A stretch of DNA of 64,000 nt from Thalassospira mesophila (lineage in GTDB: Bacteria; Pseudomonadota; Alphaproteobacteria; Rhodospirillales; Thalassospiraceae), in assembly GCF_002115755.1 (NCBI RefSeq), contig NZ_JFKA01000001.1:924116-988115 (forward strand). Reading direction: 5' to 3'. The translations under genes were made by a program, and so were the position numbers. Below are positions 35,867-44,695 of the stretch, piece by piece. The notes under the pieces were generated by a model that did not search any database, was not told the origin of the DNA, and saw nothing but the letters and a program-made list of their open reading frames with translations. The first letter of the stretch is position 1; each line of letters starts with the position of its first letter.

Positions 35867-36499
35867 TTAGTCGCGTGCTGGATACAATCCCTGCACGCAA
35901 ATGCAATAATTGATCACCTGACTTGGCTGATAGAGCGCGAATTCCCGCCCGGAGCCGGTGTCGTCAATCGTGAATGCATTATTGTTAAAGCCACTGGCGC
36001 TGCCTGTGGTTGTGACGCCACCGAGCGGAATCGTGCTTGTTACGTTGTTAGCGGGCACATATAAATTGTCGGTAAGGCTTAATGCAGACCCGGGTGAGCC
36101 AAGATAATCACCAGCTGAAGGGGTTTGTGTTTCACCCTTTTGAGCGGCAACTTCAAACATTACGTCAATACCTGTTCCGCCGCCACCGCCGCCATATGTG
36201 TGGCTGTGGCTGTGGGGTGGAAGCTCTTCCGTTGCGAGGGCGTGATACGGGGCACCCACTTTCTGACCTTGAGGAATATGGGGAAGACCCGGTCCGTCCA
36301 GGCTCCCGATGGCCGTTCTACCTCTTAGATCGGGTAAGCCATAGGTAACGCGTGCGTCCCCGCCATATATATTGCCGAGCAGCGAAAACAGGGCCTGGTT
36401 TTGGCTAATCGGTAAAAGGGCACCACTGCAATAAGCCCAGTTGCGCGGCACAAATTGAAATCCAAGGGCCCATATGACGCCCATATATGTTTCGTCCAT
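35867..36499 (-). CDS. Phage tail collar domain protein (microcystin-dependent protein MdpB-like), copy 2
   Basis: 210 residues. The N-terminal tail-collar motif is complete: MGVIWALGFQFVPRNWAYCS, LPISQNQALFSLLGNIYGGD and YGLPDLRGRTAIG. A His-rich turn, LPPHSHSHTYGGGG, follows. The C-terminus is a beta-rich tip ending VINYCICVQGLYPARD. Such proteins resemble short-tail-fibre collars but occur in bacterial clusters without other phage genes; none are seen here. No signal peptide is visible, so any surface location needs a dedicated exporter. It resembles the adjacent copy throughout its length. Confidence 0.88.
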   Translation of the reverse strand: MDETYMGVIWALGFQFVPRNWAYCSGALLPISQNQALFSLLGNIYGGDARVTYGLPDLRGRTAIGSLDGPGLPHIPQGQKVGAPYHALATEELPPHSHSHTYGGGGGGTGIDVMFEVAAQKGETQTPSAGDYLGSPGSALSLTDNLYVPANNVTSTIPLGGVTTTGSASGFNNNAFTIDDTGSGREFALYQPSQVINYCICVQGLYPARD

Positions 36500-36671
36500 T
36501 TATTCCTCCGGTAAGTCTGATGGCATTGTCGCGTGATGATATTTACGGTAGTTACCGTTTTGGTTTCAGACAGTTGACGTCATTGTGCTGAAACTGTGAC
36601 GCCGGTTTTGCCATGATTGATGTCGGTCCCCTCAGACAGGCATCTGCAAGGACAGGTTTGTCGTTTCGTGT

Positions 36672-37283
36672 CTAGTTTCGCGACGGAAAGATACCAAACA
36701 GGCAAATTGAATAATTGATCGCCAGGATGGGCTGCACAATATCGATGGGAATGTTGCCGCCAGTGTTGGCAATGACAAAGTCGTTGTTGTTAAATCCGCC
36801 CCCTGCTGAACCTGCAATGGCAGCTGTCGGGTTGGCTCCACCTTCTGCTGCGGGTACATATAAAAATCCGGACGGGCCTAAATTATTGGCAGGCAGGCCA
36901 ATAAAGTCTCCATCGTTTGGCACCTGGACTGTTCCCGCTTTTTTGGAAACATGAAGGGCACCTGGGGTGTTTCCACCGTTATATGCGTGTGCGTGGCTAT
37001 GGCTCGGCATGTTGAGGGTCGTCAATGTGAACGATGGCATGCCTGTTCGTTCGCCGATTTCATAACGGGGCAGGCCCGGGCCTTCTCCGTAGCCCAGAGG
37101 AACCCGGCTTCTTAGGTCGGGCAGGGCGAAAGTGGTCCGGCCATCACCGCCATATATTGTGCTGATAAGGCTAAAAAGTGCGGTGTTTTGTGAAATGGCA
37201 ATTAATTGCCCTCTGCATAACGACCAGTTGCGCGGTGCAAAGTCAAATCCCAGCGCCTGGATAACCCCGATATAACCTTCCAT
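36672..37283 (-). CDS. Phage tail collar domain protein (microcystin-dependent protein MdpB-like), copy 1
   Basis: 203 residues, first gene of the minus-strand operon. It has the same architecture as its neighbour: GVIQALGFDFAPRNWSLCRG, LIAISQNTALFSLISTIYGG, FALPDLRSRVPLG, MPSHSHAHAYNGG and the C-terminal AINYSICLFGIFPSRN. The two copies are clearly diverged paralogues. No secretion signal is visible. The 540-bp gap upstream is shared with the giant LEPR/DUF4347 gene on the other strand. Confidence 0.88.
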   Translation of the reverse strand: MEGYIGVIQALGFDFAPRNWSLCRGQLIAISQNTALFSLISTIYGGDGRTTFALPDLRSRVPLGYGEGPGLPRYEIGERTGMPSFTLTTLNMPSHSHAHAYNGGNTPGALHVSKKAGTVQVPNDGDFIGLPANNLGPSGFLYVPAAEGGANPTAAIAGSAGGGFNNNDFVIANTGGNIPIDIVQPILAINYSICLFGIFPSRN

Positions 37284-37820
37284 GATGTCCCCTCGTGTTT
37301 TGAATTGTTTTCTATCTCTGGTATTATCAGCATCGAGATTTTAATTGGTCAATTTAAGATTGCCAGAACATAAAAAAATACGCGAATTGATGTCATTTTT
37401 GTATATAAACAAGTATATAAGATGGCCGTATAGGAAAGTTTTTCGCTTTAATCGTGGTGAATTCTCTGTCGAGTCGTAAAAGACGGTCTGCGAAGGTGAT
37501 ATTCACTTTTCTGTAACGATTACAGTTTTTTAGATTGTCCTGAGTTTGGTGGTGTGTTTCGTCGATGGGTAAAATATGTTTCGAAATTTGAACATTTTGA
37601 CGGACGGCGAAGATGTGTCTCATTTGAATAGTAGACTATTCGAACAAATAGGTTTTTCCGAGAAATTTCAAAATTTTCGAGCCCTGAGCTTCTTGTGTAT
37701 CGCGCAATAGTTGCAACTTGCCATTCATTGGGATAGTTATTTTTAACAGGTCTGAAATCAGGGCAGCTTTGGCTGTGTTTCAGATCAGGGGTTCAGGGAA
37801 AGCCTGTCGGGAGCATACAG
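37284..37820. promoter_or_regulatory. AT-rich divergent promoter region between the collar operon and the giant secreted protein operon
   Basis: This stretch is visibly richer in A and T than its surroundings and holds no convincing gene. It contains a direct repeat GTATATA (37401, 37413), the palindrome CTGTAACGATTACAG followed by T6 (37511-37530) and the palindrome AATAGTAGACTATT (37627-37640). Nearer the giant gene it has a 5'-UTR hairpin. These are candidate binding sites for a shared regulator. Confidence 0.5.
37751..37784 (+). promoter_or_regulatory. 5'-UTR hairpin of the giant protein gene
   Basis: TCTGAAA pairs with TTTCAGA, with inner CAGC/GCTG pairs, 36 bp before the start codon. 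GGGAG at 37809-37813 is the ribosome site. It could affect mRNA stability or translation. Confidence 0.35.
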
Positions 37821-40800
37821 ATGACACATCTTGATCGTTTAAAAAGCGCAACAGCGCTGGTGGATGGCGGGTTTTCGCGAATTCAGCCGATGTGTCTGGA
37901 GCCGCGTTTTATGTTTGATGCTGCTGGTGCCGCAACCGGGGCCGAGGCCGCCCATGACGCACAGGCACAGGCCGAGGCCGCCGCTGCTGATCCCTCCGGT
38001 CATGACAACAGTGCCGGGGATGGGAATACATCCGATGCGTCATCTGATAATGGCGGCAGCGACGCCAGTCCTGCAGCTTCATCCACCGGTGATACCGGGG
38101 GAAGTGATGCGGCGACTGTAACGCCCGACGCCATCCCGGCAAATAATGACCAGCAAATACATGAAGTTGCCCTGATCGATACGACGATTGAAGGCTACGA
38201 AAAACTGGCAGCAGGCTTTTCCAGCGATGTTACGGTTATTACCTTCCAGTCAGACGGGTCTTTGTCACAGATAGCTGACTTGTTGTCTTCTTACAGCCAG
38301 ATTGATGCGGTTCATTTGGTATCGCATGGATCAATTGGTGCCATTAATCTGGGCGGAACGGTGATTGGTATTGATGATCTCTCCGGTCAGTCCGATGCTC
38401 TTGCTGAAATTGGCACCCATCTTACCGAAACAGGCGATATTCTGCTGTATGGTTGCGACGTGGGCAGTGATCAGCAGGGCATGGCATTTGTTGGCGCTAT
38501 GGCAAGCCTGACTGGGGCGGATGTGGCTGCATCGAACGATGCGACCGGTGCGACAGACCAAGGCGGGGACTGGGATCTGGAAGTATCAAGCGGAAGCATT
38601 GAAACGGCTGTTTTGCTTTCCGAGACAGCCCGTAATGGTTTTGATGCGTTGCTGGCAGCAAGCGAGACATATGATGACAAGACTTCGACAGGTTATGGCA
38701 TAAGTACTGGTGTTACGACGATAGATGTCGGTGACTGGACATATACGTCTACGGTTTCAACCAACTTTGTTGTTGGTGAGGATTCTGGTTACACAACGCC
38801 GACTACTCTTACCACGGATGGATCTGGAACCGATAAGGTTCTTGAAATAAATGGGTCCTATATATCACAAAATACTAATCCGCTTACCCTCACTGTTACG
38901 GCGAAGGATGGCAGTACCTTCACCCTGTCGTCGTTTGATTTTGGCATATTCGGCTCAACGGATCCTAATCGGGAAGCCACAATTACTGTTTACAATGGGG
39001 CAACGCCTCTGGGGACTTTTGCTTTCCAACTCGCGACAGGTAGTTCGGGTGACGGAATAAGTTATGTCGCCAATACCGATGTCGATCCCAATTACAGTAC
39101 CGGCCATTTCAGTTTTGATAGCAAATATGCAAATGCCACAAGCTTTTCGATTGCGATGACGGGACCTGGTACGTTTCAGATGGATAATCTTGTCGCCAAT
39201 TCGGTTGCGGCAAATAGTGCGCCGACGGTTGCGGGGGTTCCAGCAGATGTCTCGGTTACCGAGGATGTTGCGAGCAATTTTGATCTGTCTGCTATTACCT
39301 TTGCCGATGCTGATGGTGATAACCTGACAGTGACGATTGCCGCAAGCGCCGGGAAATTTGCCGCGACCTCATCGGGCAGTGTTACTGTGGGCGGTTCTGG
39401 CACTGGTTCCCTGACCCTCACGGGGAGTGCGGCCAATATCAATACCTGGCTCGATACCACCAGCAACATCCAATATACCGGTGCATCGGATGCATCGGGC
39501 GACAATGCTGCGACCTTTACGGTCCACGCCAATGACGGCACCACGAACCCGCAGGTCGGCGGCGGCAATATTGATATTACCGCCGTGAATGACGATCCAA
39601 CATCGGAAAGCTCGACCGATTCAAATGAAACCGGCTTCCCCCTCGATTTGACATTTGCCGAATATACGCAGGCGCCGCTTGATCTGACATCCATCAATCT
39701 TGTGGATGTCGACAGCGGGTCGGGTGACCTTACACTGGTTTTAACGGCAAGCTCGGGCACGTTCTCGTTGGCGTCCTCCAGTGGTGCTCTCGATCTTTCA
39801 GGGAATGGCACGGGCACAATTACCCTTGTTGGCACGCTGGCTGATCTCGAGGCATATATCGACCAGCCGACCAATATTAATTATAAGGGGGCCGCGAATG
39901 TCAACGGCACCGGCGAGAAGATTACCGTTACCCTCAAAGATGGGGGCAATACCGGGACCGGTGGCGGTAGCACCGTTACGCTTGGGGATATTAACCTGAG
40001 TATTACCGCCATTGATGACGCGCCAGAGGCGAGCGCGCCAACAGATGTGACGGTGTTTACCGACACCCTAAGCAACCTTGATCTGTCGGCGCTTGATTTT
40101 GCCGATGTTGACAGCACGGCTTTGACTGTAACGCTTACGCTTAATGCCGGGACTTTTAGTACCGGGACTTTTTCCAGCCCGGCAGATGGTGGCGGTGTTG
40201 GCAGCGGAGTAACGGCCACTCTGCTGAATGCGACCACGATCACCCTTGCGGGCAGCATTACCGATATCAATGCCTATCTTGGTACTTCCAGCAACATCAA
40301 ATACACCACGGCAAGTGGTGCCCAGGGCGATAATGTTGCGACAATTACGGTGAAAGCCAACGACGGCACAACAGATGCGACTGTTGCGACCATCAATATT
40401 GATGCAGAAGATCCAAATGATGCGCCTGTGCTGACACCGGCATCGCCCTCACTGACGGGCATTACCGAAGATGCGACAACAAATAGCGGCCAGACTGTTG
40501 GCAGCTTTTTGACCGGTGTCACTGACGCAGATACGGGAGCCGTGACAGGGATTGCCATTTCAGGATTAGCCAGCGGTAACGGAAGCTGGCAATACTCGAC
40601 TGACGGGGGCAGTAACTGGACGAATGTTGGCGCGGTGTCGGAAACCAGTGCGCTTTTGCTGCGCTCAACCGATAAAGTGCGGTTTGTGCCCAATGGTGAA
40701 AACGCGACGACAGCCTCTATTAGCTACCATGCCTGGGATCAGACAGGGTCCGGTTCTGCTGGCAGCAAGGTTTCTGTGACATCGACGGGTGCCGATACTG

Positions 40801-43800
40801 CTTTTTCAACAGCAACCGATACGGCGTCTATAGCGGTAAGCTCTTTAAATGACGCGCCGACGGTCACCAACGGATCAACGGTGACGTTAACGGGAACGGA
40901 TGAGGGAACAACCTCGTCAGGCACGGCTGTTTCGACGGTTTTGACCGGTGCAGGTTATGGCGATGTTGATACCGGGGCATCATCGGGTATTGCCATTACC
41001 GGCATGACGGGCAACGGGACGTGGGAATATTCGACCAATGGTACAACCTGGAAAGCGGTTGGTGCGGCATCGTCGGGTGCTGCTGTATTGTTAAGTTCCT
41101 CAAGCCAGGTGCGGTATGTGCCGGACGGCGACAATGGGGAAACGGCAACCCTGTCGTTCAAGGCGTGGGATACCACCAACGGTACGGCGTCGACAAATAC
41201 AACGGTAAGTACTGCCGATACCTCGACCTCGGGGGGGACGTCTGCCTTTTCCAGCAACGGGGCCTCGGCCAGTATTGTTGTTTCCGGTGTCAATGACGCG
41301 CCGACAGTGACAAATGGTGCCACGGTAACCCTGACAGGCACGAGCGAAGATACGACCTCTACAGGCAAGGCGATCAGCGATATTCTGACCTCTGCGGGCT
41401 ACGCCGACGTTGATACCGGAGCATCATCGGGTATTGCCATTACCGGCATGACGGGTAACGGGACGTGGGAATATTCGACAGATGGCACAACCTGGAAAGC
41501 GGTTGGTGCGGCATCGTCGGGTGCTGCTGTGTTGTTAAGTTCCTCAAGCCAGGTGCGTTATGTGCCAGATGGTGATAACAGCGAAACGGCAACGCTGTCG
41601 TTTAATGCGTGGGATGCGACCAGCGGCACGGCGTCGACAAATACAACGGTAAGTACCGTCGATACCTCGACCTCGGGTGGGACTTCGGCATTTTCCACCG
41701 GTGCGGCCACGGCCAGCATTGCTGTAAGTAGTGTCAATGATGCGCCGACGGTCACCAACGGATCAACGGTGACGTTAACGGGAACGGATGAGGGAACGAC
41801 TTCGTCAGGCACGGCTGTTTCGACGGTTTTGACCGGTGCAGGTTATGGCGATGTTGATACCGGGGCGGCTTCCGGTATTGCCATTACCGGCATGACGGGC
41901 AACGGGACGTGGGAATATTCGACCGACGGCACAACCTGGAAAGCAGTTGGTGCGGCATCGTCGGGTGCTGCTGTATTGTTAAGTTCCTCAAGCCAGGTGC
42001 GGTATGTGCCGGACGGCGACAATGGGGAAACGGCAACCCTGTCGTTCAAGGCGTGGGATACCACCAGCGGTACGGCGTCGACAAATACAACGGTAAGTAC
42101 TGCCGATACCTCGACCTCGGGGGGGACGTCTGCCTTTTCCAGCAACGGGGCCTCGGCCAGTATTGTTGTTTCCGGTGTCAATGACGCGCCGACAGTGACC
42201 GACAACGCCGTTGTGACGCTGACGGGAACAAATGAAGACACAACGTCTTCTGCCGTCTCGATTAGCGACATTTTGACATCGGCAGGATATGCCGATGCTG
42301 ATGTGGGGGCGTCGTCCGGCATTGCAATTACGGGCCTTACCGGAAACGGGACCTGGCAATACTCCCTTAACGGTACAGACTGGACAACAATCAGTGCGGC
42401 ATCGCCCGCTGCTGCTGTTCTTTTGTCCTCGACGACACAGGTGCATTTTGTTCCCAATGACCAAAACGGTGAAACGGCTACGCTGTCGTTTAAGGCGTGG
42501 GATACCACCAGCGGCACGGCGTCGACCAATGGAGTTATTAATTCGGGTGATACCACCATATCGGGCGGAAACGCGGCTTTTTCCAGCGAAGACGCATCGA
42601 TCAAGATTGTTGTCAGCGATGTTAATGATGCCCCTGATCTAACAAACGGTGCAACGGTGCCGTTAACAGGTACAAACGAAGCCACCACATCGTCGGGTAC
42701 GGCTGTTTCGGCCATTCTGACGGGGGCAGGCTATAGCGATGTTGATACATCGGCGACTTCAGGGATTGCGATTACCGGCAAGACCGGGAATGGCACGTGG
42801 CAATATTCAACCGATGGCACCAGTTGGGTGGACATCACCTCTGCTGCGGGCAACGCGGCTGTATTGCTGACCTCGACCAGTCAGGTGCGGTATATCCCTG
42901 ATGGTAATAACGGCGAAACAGCAACGCTTTCGTTCAAGGCGTGGGATCAGGCCACAGGTGCGGCATCGACAAATGGTGGCGTTAGTACCGCAGACGCAAC
43001 GACATCGGGCGGGACCTCGGCGTTTTCCAGTAACACGGCCTCGGCAAGCCTGACGGTTACTGATGTAAATGATGCCCCGACACTGACAAATGGCGGCGTT
43101 GTTACGCTGCCGACAACAAACGAAGATACCACGTCTTCGGGAACGGCAGTTTCGGCTATTCTGACAGGTGCCGGTTATGCTGACGCTGATACCGGTGCGA
43201 ACTCCGGGATTGCGATTACCGGCCTGACCGGCAATGGCACATGGCAATATTCTACGGATGGTACAACCTGGGTAACAATTGGCCCGGCATCGACCACTTC
43301 GGCCTTGTTGCTTAATTCTTCCAGCCAGGTGCGGTTTGTGCCAGATGGTAAAAATGGTGAAACGGCGTCGCTTTCATTTAAAGCATGGGACCAGACCACC
43401 GGGGTGGCGTCGACATCGGGAATTCGAAACACGGCCGATACCACAACATCTGGCGGAACAGCTGCCTTTTCAAACGAAGTTGCATCGACCAAAATTGTTG
43501 TCAGCAATGTTAATGATGCGCCAACGGGGCCAGGTGGCTTGCCGGGTGTAACGGTCGAAAATGGCGGGCCGTTAAATTATTCGTTGTCGGTGGCGGGGTT
43601 TGCCGATGTTGATGGCGATAATTTGACCTTTACGGCAACGCTGGCAGATGGATCTGCCCTGCCGCAATGGCTGAGCTATAGCGTGAATGGCACCAATGTT
43701 ACCTTTAGCGGCACCGTGCCGGGTGACTTTATCGGAAATATCGCGCTTCGGATTACCGCGACCGAAGATGCATCCGCACATTTAACCGCGACCAGCGATT

Positions 43801-44612
43801 TGACCATCAATGTTCAGCCGCGCCCGACTGTTGTGCCGCCTGCACCGCCATCCGCGCCAGATCCGGCGCCCGTGCCACCGGTTATGGCACCACCGGGTAA
43901 TGGAAGCCTTGGTGACGCAGGGACGCCGGTGAGTTCTGCGATTGATTTTGGCGGTCGGAACAATGGCGATATTGCGCAGCCGGTGACGGGGCAGTTGGGC
44001 AGTTTAAGCCCGATTGATACCAGCCCGACGCCTGTTATGGCCGGGTTCGAAAGTGCAACACCGCCCTCGATTTTCGGGGACAGTGGCGGGCAAACCATTT
44101 TTGGCGGCGATGTAGGTGGCGGAACGGGTATTCTTGCCGCGCGGAGCCAGTTGATTACATCGCAAGGGTCTGGTGTTGGCGGACAGGGGCCTGCGAATGG
44201 GGCAACTGGCAATGGACCAGATGGGAGCGGGGGGAATGATCTGCCTTCGGGGAATGAAGATATAAATGGCGGTGGTGGTTCAAATGCTGCACCGGCAGGG
44301 AACGTGCCCGCAGAACAGGCCCCGGAGCAAGGTGAGCAGGACGGTAGCGCGGAACCATCTTCCGATAATTCACCTTCTGCAGCGTCGCCGGATGGTGCCC
44401 CTGATAATTCGTCGGGGAATGAAAATGGCGACGTTCCGCCTTCGGATGCAGGCAATGTTCAGGGAAGCCTGATGGTACCTGGCATGTCGCCGTTCGATAC
44501 TGCTGCAAATACTGATTTTACCGACCAGTTGGCAGGCGCTGGCAATGCATTTGATCGTCATGCCAGCCTGTTGTCGAACGCTTTGTCACATTATGACGCG
44601 TCAGCCGCTTAA
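37821..44612 (+). CDS. Giant LEPR-motif / DUF4347 repetitive surface protein (adhesin-like)
   Basis: 2263 residues with no classical signal peptide. Residues 26-35 (LEPRFMFDAA) match the LEPR-type N-terminal motif of long repetitive exported proteins. Residues about 112-285 are DUF4347, with VHLVSHGS (His169) and ILLYGCDVGS (Cys212) arranged like a caspase/CHAT His-Cys dyad. A beta-sandwich region (285-465) is followed by three cadherin-like repeats (465-865). One 432-bp unit and six exactly 444-bp VNDAP-type units come next (40413-43508). A CADG-type domain, a Pro-rich spacer and a Gly/Asp/Pro-rich tail end in LAGAGNAFDRHASLL. RTX nonapeptides are not visible. It heads an operon with TolC-, HlyD- and M50-type genes, so those probably export it. 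Confidence 0.85.
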   Translation: MTHLDRLKSATALVDGGFSRIQPMCLEPRFMFDAAGAATGAEAAHDAQAQAEAAAADPSGHDNSAGDGNTSDASSDNGGSDASPAASSTGDTGGSDAATVTPDAIPANNDQQIHEVALIDTTIEGYEKLAAGFSSDVTVITFQSDGSLSQIADLLSSYSQIDAVHLVSHGSIGAINLGGTVIGIDDLSGQSDALAEIGTHLTETGDILLYGCDVGSDQQGMAFVGAMASLTGADVAASNDATGATDQGGDWDLEVSSGSIETAVLLSETARNGFDALLAASETYDDKTSTGYGISTGVTTIDVGDWTYTSTVSTNFVVGEDSGYTTPTTLTTDGSGTDKVLEINGSYISQNTNPLTLTVTAKDGSTFTLSSFDFGIFGSTDPNREATITVYNGATPLGTFAFQLATGSSGDGISYVANTDVDPNYSTGHFSFDSKYANATSFSIAMTGPGTFQMDNLVANSVAANSAPTVAGVPADVSVTEDVASNFDLSAITFADADGDNLTVTIAASAGKFAATSSGSVTVGGSGTGSLTLTGSAANINTWLDTTSNIQYTGASDASGDNAATFTVHANDGTTNPQVGGGNIDITAVNDDPTSESSTDSNETGFPLDLTFAEYTQAPLDLTSINLVDVDSGSGDLTLVLTASSGTFSLASSSGALDLSGNGTGTITLVGTLADLEAYIDQPTNINYKGAANVNGTGEKITVTLKDGGNTGTGGGSTVTLGDINLSITAIDDAPEASAPTDVTVFTDTLSNLDLSALDFADVDSTALTVTLTLNAGTFSTGTFSSPADGGGVGSGVTATLLNATTITLAGSITDINAYLGTSSNIKYTTASGAQGDNVATITVKANDGTTDATVATINIDAEDPNDAPVLTPASPSLTGITEDATTNSGQTVGSFLTGVTDADTGAVTGIAISGLASGNGSWQYSTDGGSNWTNVGAVSETSALLLRSTDKVRFVPNGENATTASISYHAWDQTGSGSAGSKVSVTSTGADTAFSTATDTASIAVSSLNDAPTVTNGSTVTLTGTDEGTTSSGTAVSTVLTGAGYGDVDTGASSGIAITGMTGNGTWEYSTNGTTWKAVGAASSGAAVLLSSSSQVRYVPDGDNGETATLSFKAWDTTNGTASTNTTVSTADTSTSGGTSAFSSNGASASIVVSGVNDAPTVTNGATVTLTGTSEDTTSTGKAISDILTSAGYADVDTGASSGIAITGMTGNGTWEYSTDGTTWKAVGAASSGAAVLLSSSSQVRYVPDGDNSETATLSFNAWDATSGTASTNTTVSTVDTSTSGGTSAFSTGAATASIAVSSVNDAPTVTNGSTVTLTGTDEGTTSSGTAVSTVLTGAGYGDVDTGAASGIAITGMTGNGTWEYSTDGTTWKAVGAASSGAAVLLSSSSQVRYVPDGDNGETATLSFKAWDTTSGTASTNTTVSTADTSTSGGTSAFSSNGASASIVVSGVNDAPTVTDNAVVTLTGTNEDTTSSAVSISDILTSAGYADADVGASSGIAITGLTGNGTWQYSLNGTDWTTISAASPAAAVLLSSTTQVHFVPNDQNGETATLSFKAWDTTSGTASTNGVINSGDTTISGGNAAFSSEDASIKIVVSDVNDAPDLTNGATVPLTGTNEATTSSGTAVSAILTGAGYSDVDTSATSGIAITGKTGNGTWQYSTDGTSWVDITSAAGNAAVLLTSTSQVRYIPDGNNGETATLSFKAWDQATGAASTNGGVSTADATTSGGTSAFSSNTASASLTVTDVNDAPTLTNGGVVTLPTTNEDTTSSGTAVSAILTGAGYADADTGANSGIAITGLTGNGTWQYSTDGTTWVTIGPASTTSALLLNSSSQVRFVPDGKNGETASLSFKAWDQTTGVASTSGIRNTADTTTSGGTAAFSNEVASTKIVVSNVNDAPTGPGGLPGVTVENGGPLNYSLSVAGFADVDGDNLTFTATLADGSALPQWLSYSVNGTNVTFSGTVPGDFIGNIALRITATEDASAHLTATSDLTINVQPRPTVVPPAPPSAPDPAPVPPVMAPPGNGSLGDAGTPVSSAIDFGGRNNGDIAQPVTGQLGSLSPIDTSPTPVMAGFESATPPSIFGDSGGQTIFGGDVGGGTGILAARSQLITSQGSGVGGQGPANGATGNGPDGSGGNDLPSGNEDINGGGGSNAAPAGNVPAEQAPEQGEQDGSAEPSSDNSPSAASPDGAPDNSSGNENGDVPPSDAGNVQGSLMVPGMSPFDTAANTDFTDQLAGAGNAFDRHASLLSNALSHYDASAA
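40845..43508 (+). repeat. Six tandem 444-bp in-frame repeats (148 residues each)
   Basis: Unit starts (V/L-N-D-A-P) fall at 40845, 41289, 41733, 42177, 42621 and 43065, each exactly 444 bp apart, with a 432-bp diverged unit before them (40413). Units 1 and 3 are nearly identical at DNA level, as are large parts of unit 2. Units 4-6 are more diverged. This suggests recent duplication or gene conversion. Confidence 0.95.
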
Positions 44613-44623
44613 GGGCTGACGCG
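44597..44623 (+). terminator. Hairpin overlapping the stop codon of the giant gene
   Basis: CGCGTCAGCC and GGCTGACGCG form a perfect 10-bp stem around the TAA stop (44610-44612). Only a weak T-rich stretch follows. It may reduce read-through so that the giant protein is made in excess of the exporter. Confidence 0.5.
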
Positions 44624-44652
44624 CTAACTGCATTTTACGATTTGTTTTGGGG

Positions 44653-44677
44653 CTGCCGGTTCAGGATGAACCGGCAG
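44653..44677 (+). promoter_or_regulatory. Second hairpin in the leader of the TolC-like gene
   Basis: CTGCCGGTTCA, a GGA loop and TGAACCGGCAG form an 11-bp stem 18 bp before the likely TTG start. A possible ATG (44666) lies in its loop. It may be part of an attenuator pair with the hairpin at 44597-44623. Confidence 0.4.
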
Positions 44678-44695
44678 AAAGTAGGGAGATCGGGA

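Noticed and set aside
33208..37283. Prophage remnant
   Set aside because: Tail-collar domains are present, but no integrase, capsid, terminase or other tail genes; the gene set matches a bacterial MdpB-type cluster.
37393..37623. 76-residue minus-strand gene in the AT-rich gap
   Set aside because: Composition follows the AT-rich DNA and no translation signal is seen.
41843..42715. Long antisense open frames inside the giant gene
   Set aside because: They mirror the repeats, lack ribosome sites and are a product of the biased codon use of the sense strand.
40845..43508. Regular direct repeats as a CRISPR array
   Set aside because: The 444-bp period is in frame with the giant gene and encodes protein domains; there are no short repeat-spacer units.
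37821..44612. RTX toxin or adhesin
   Set aside because: I find no run of glycine/aspartate nonapeptides of RTX type in the repeats or the tail.
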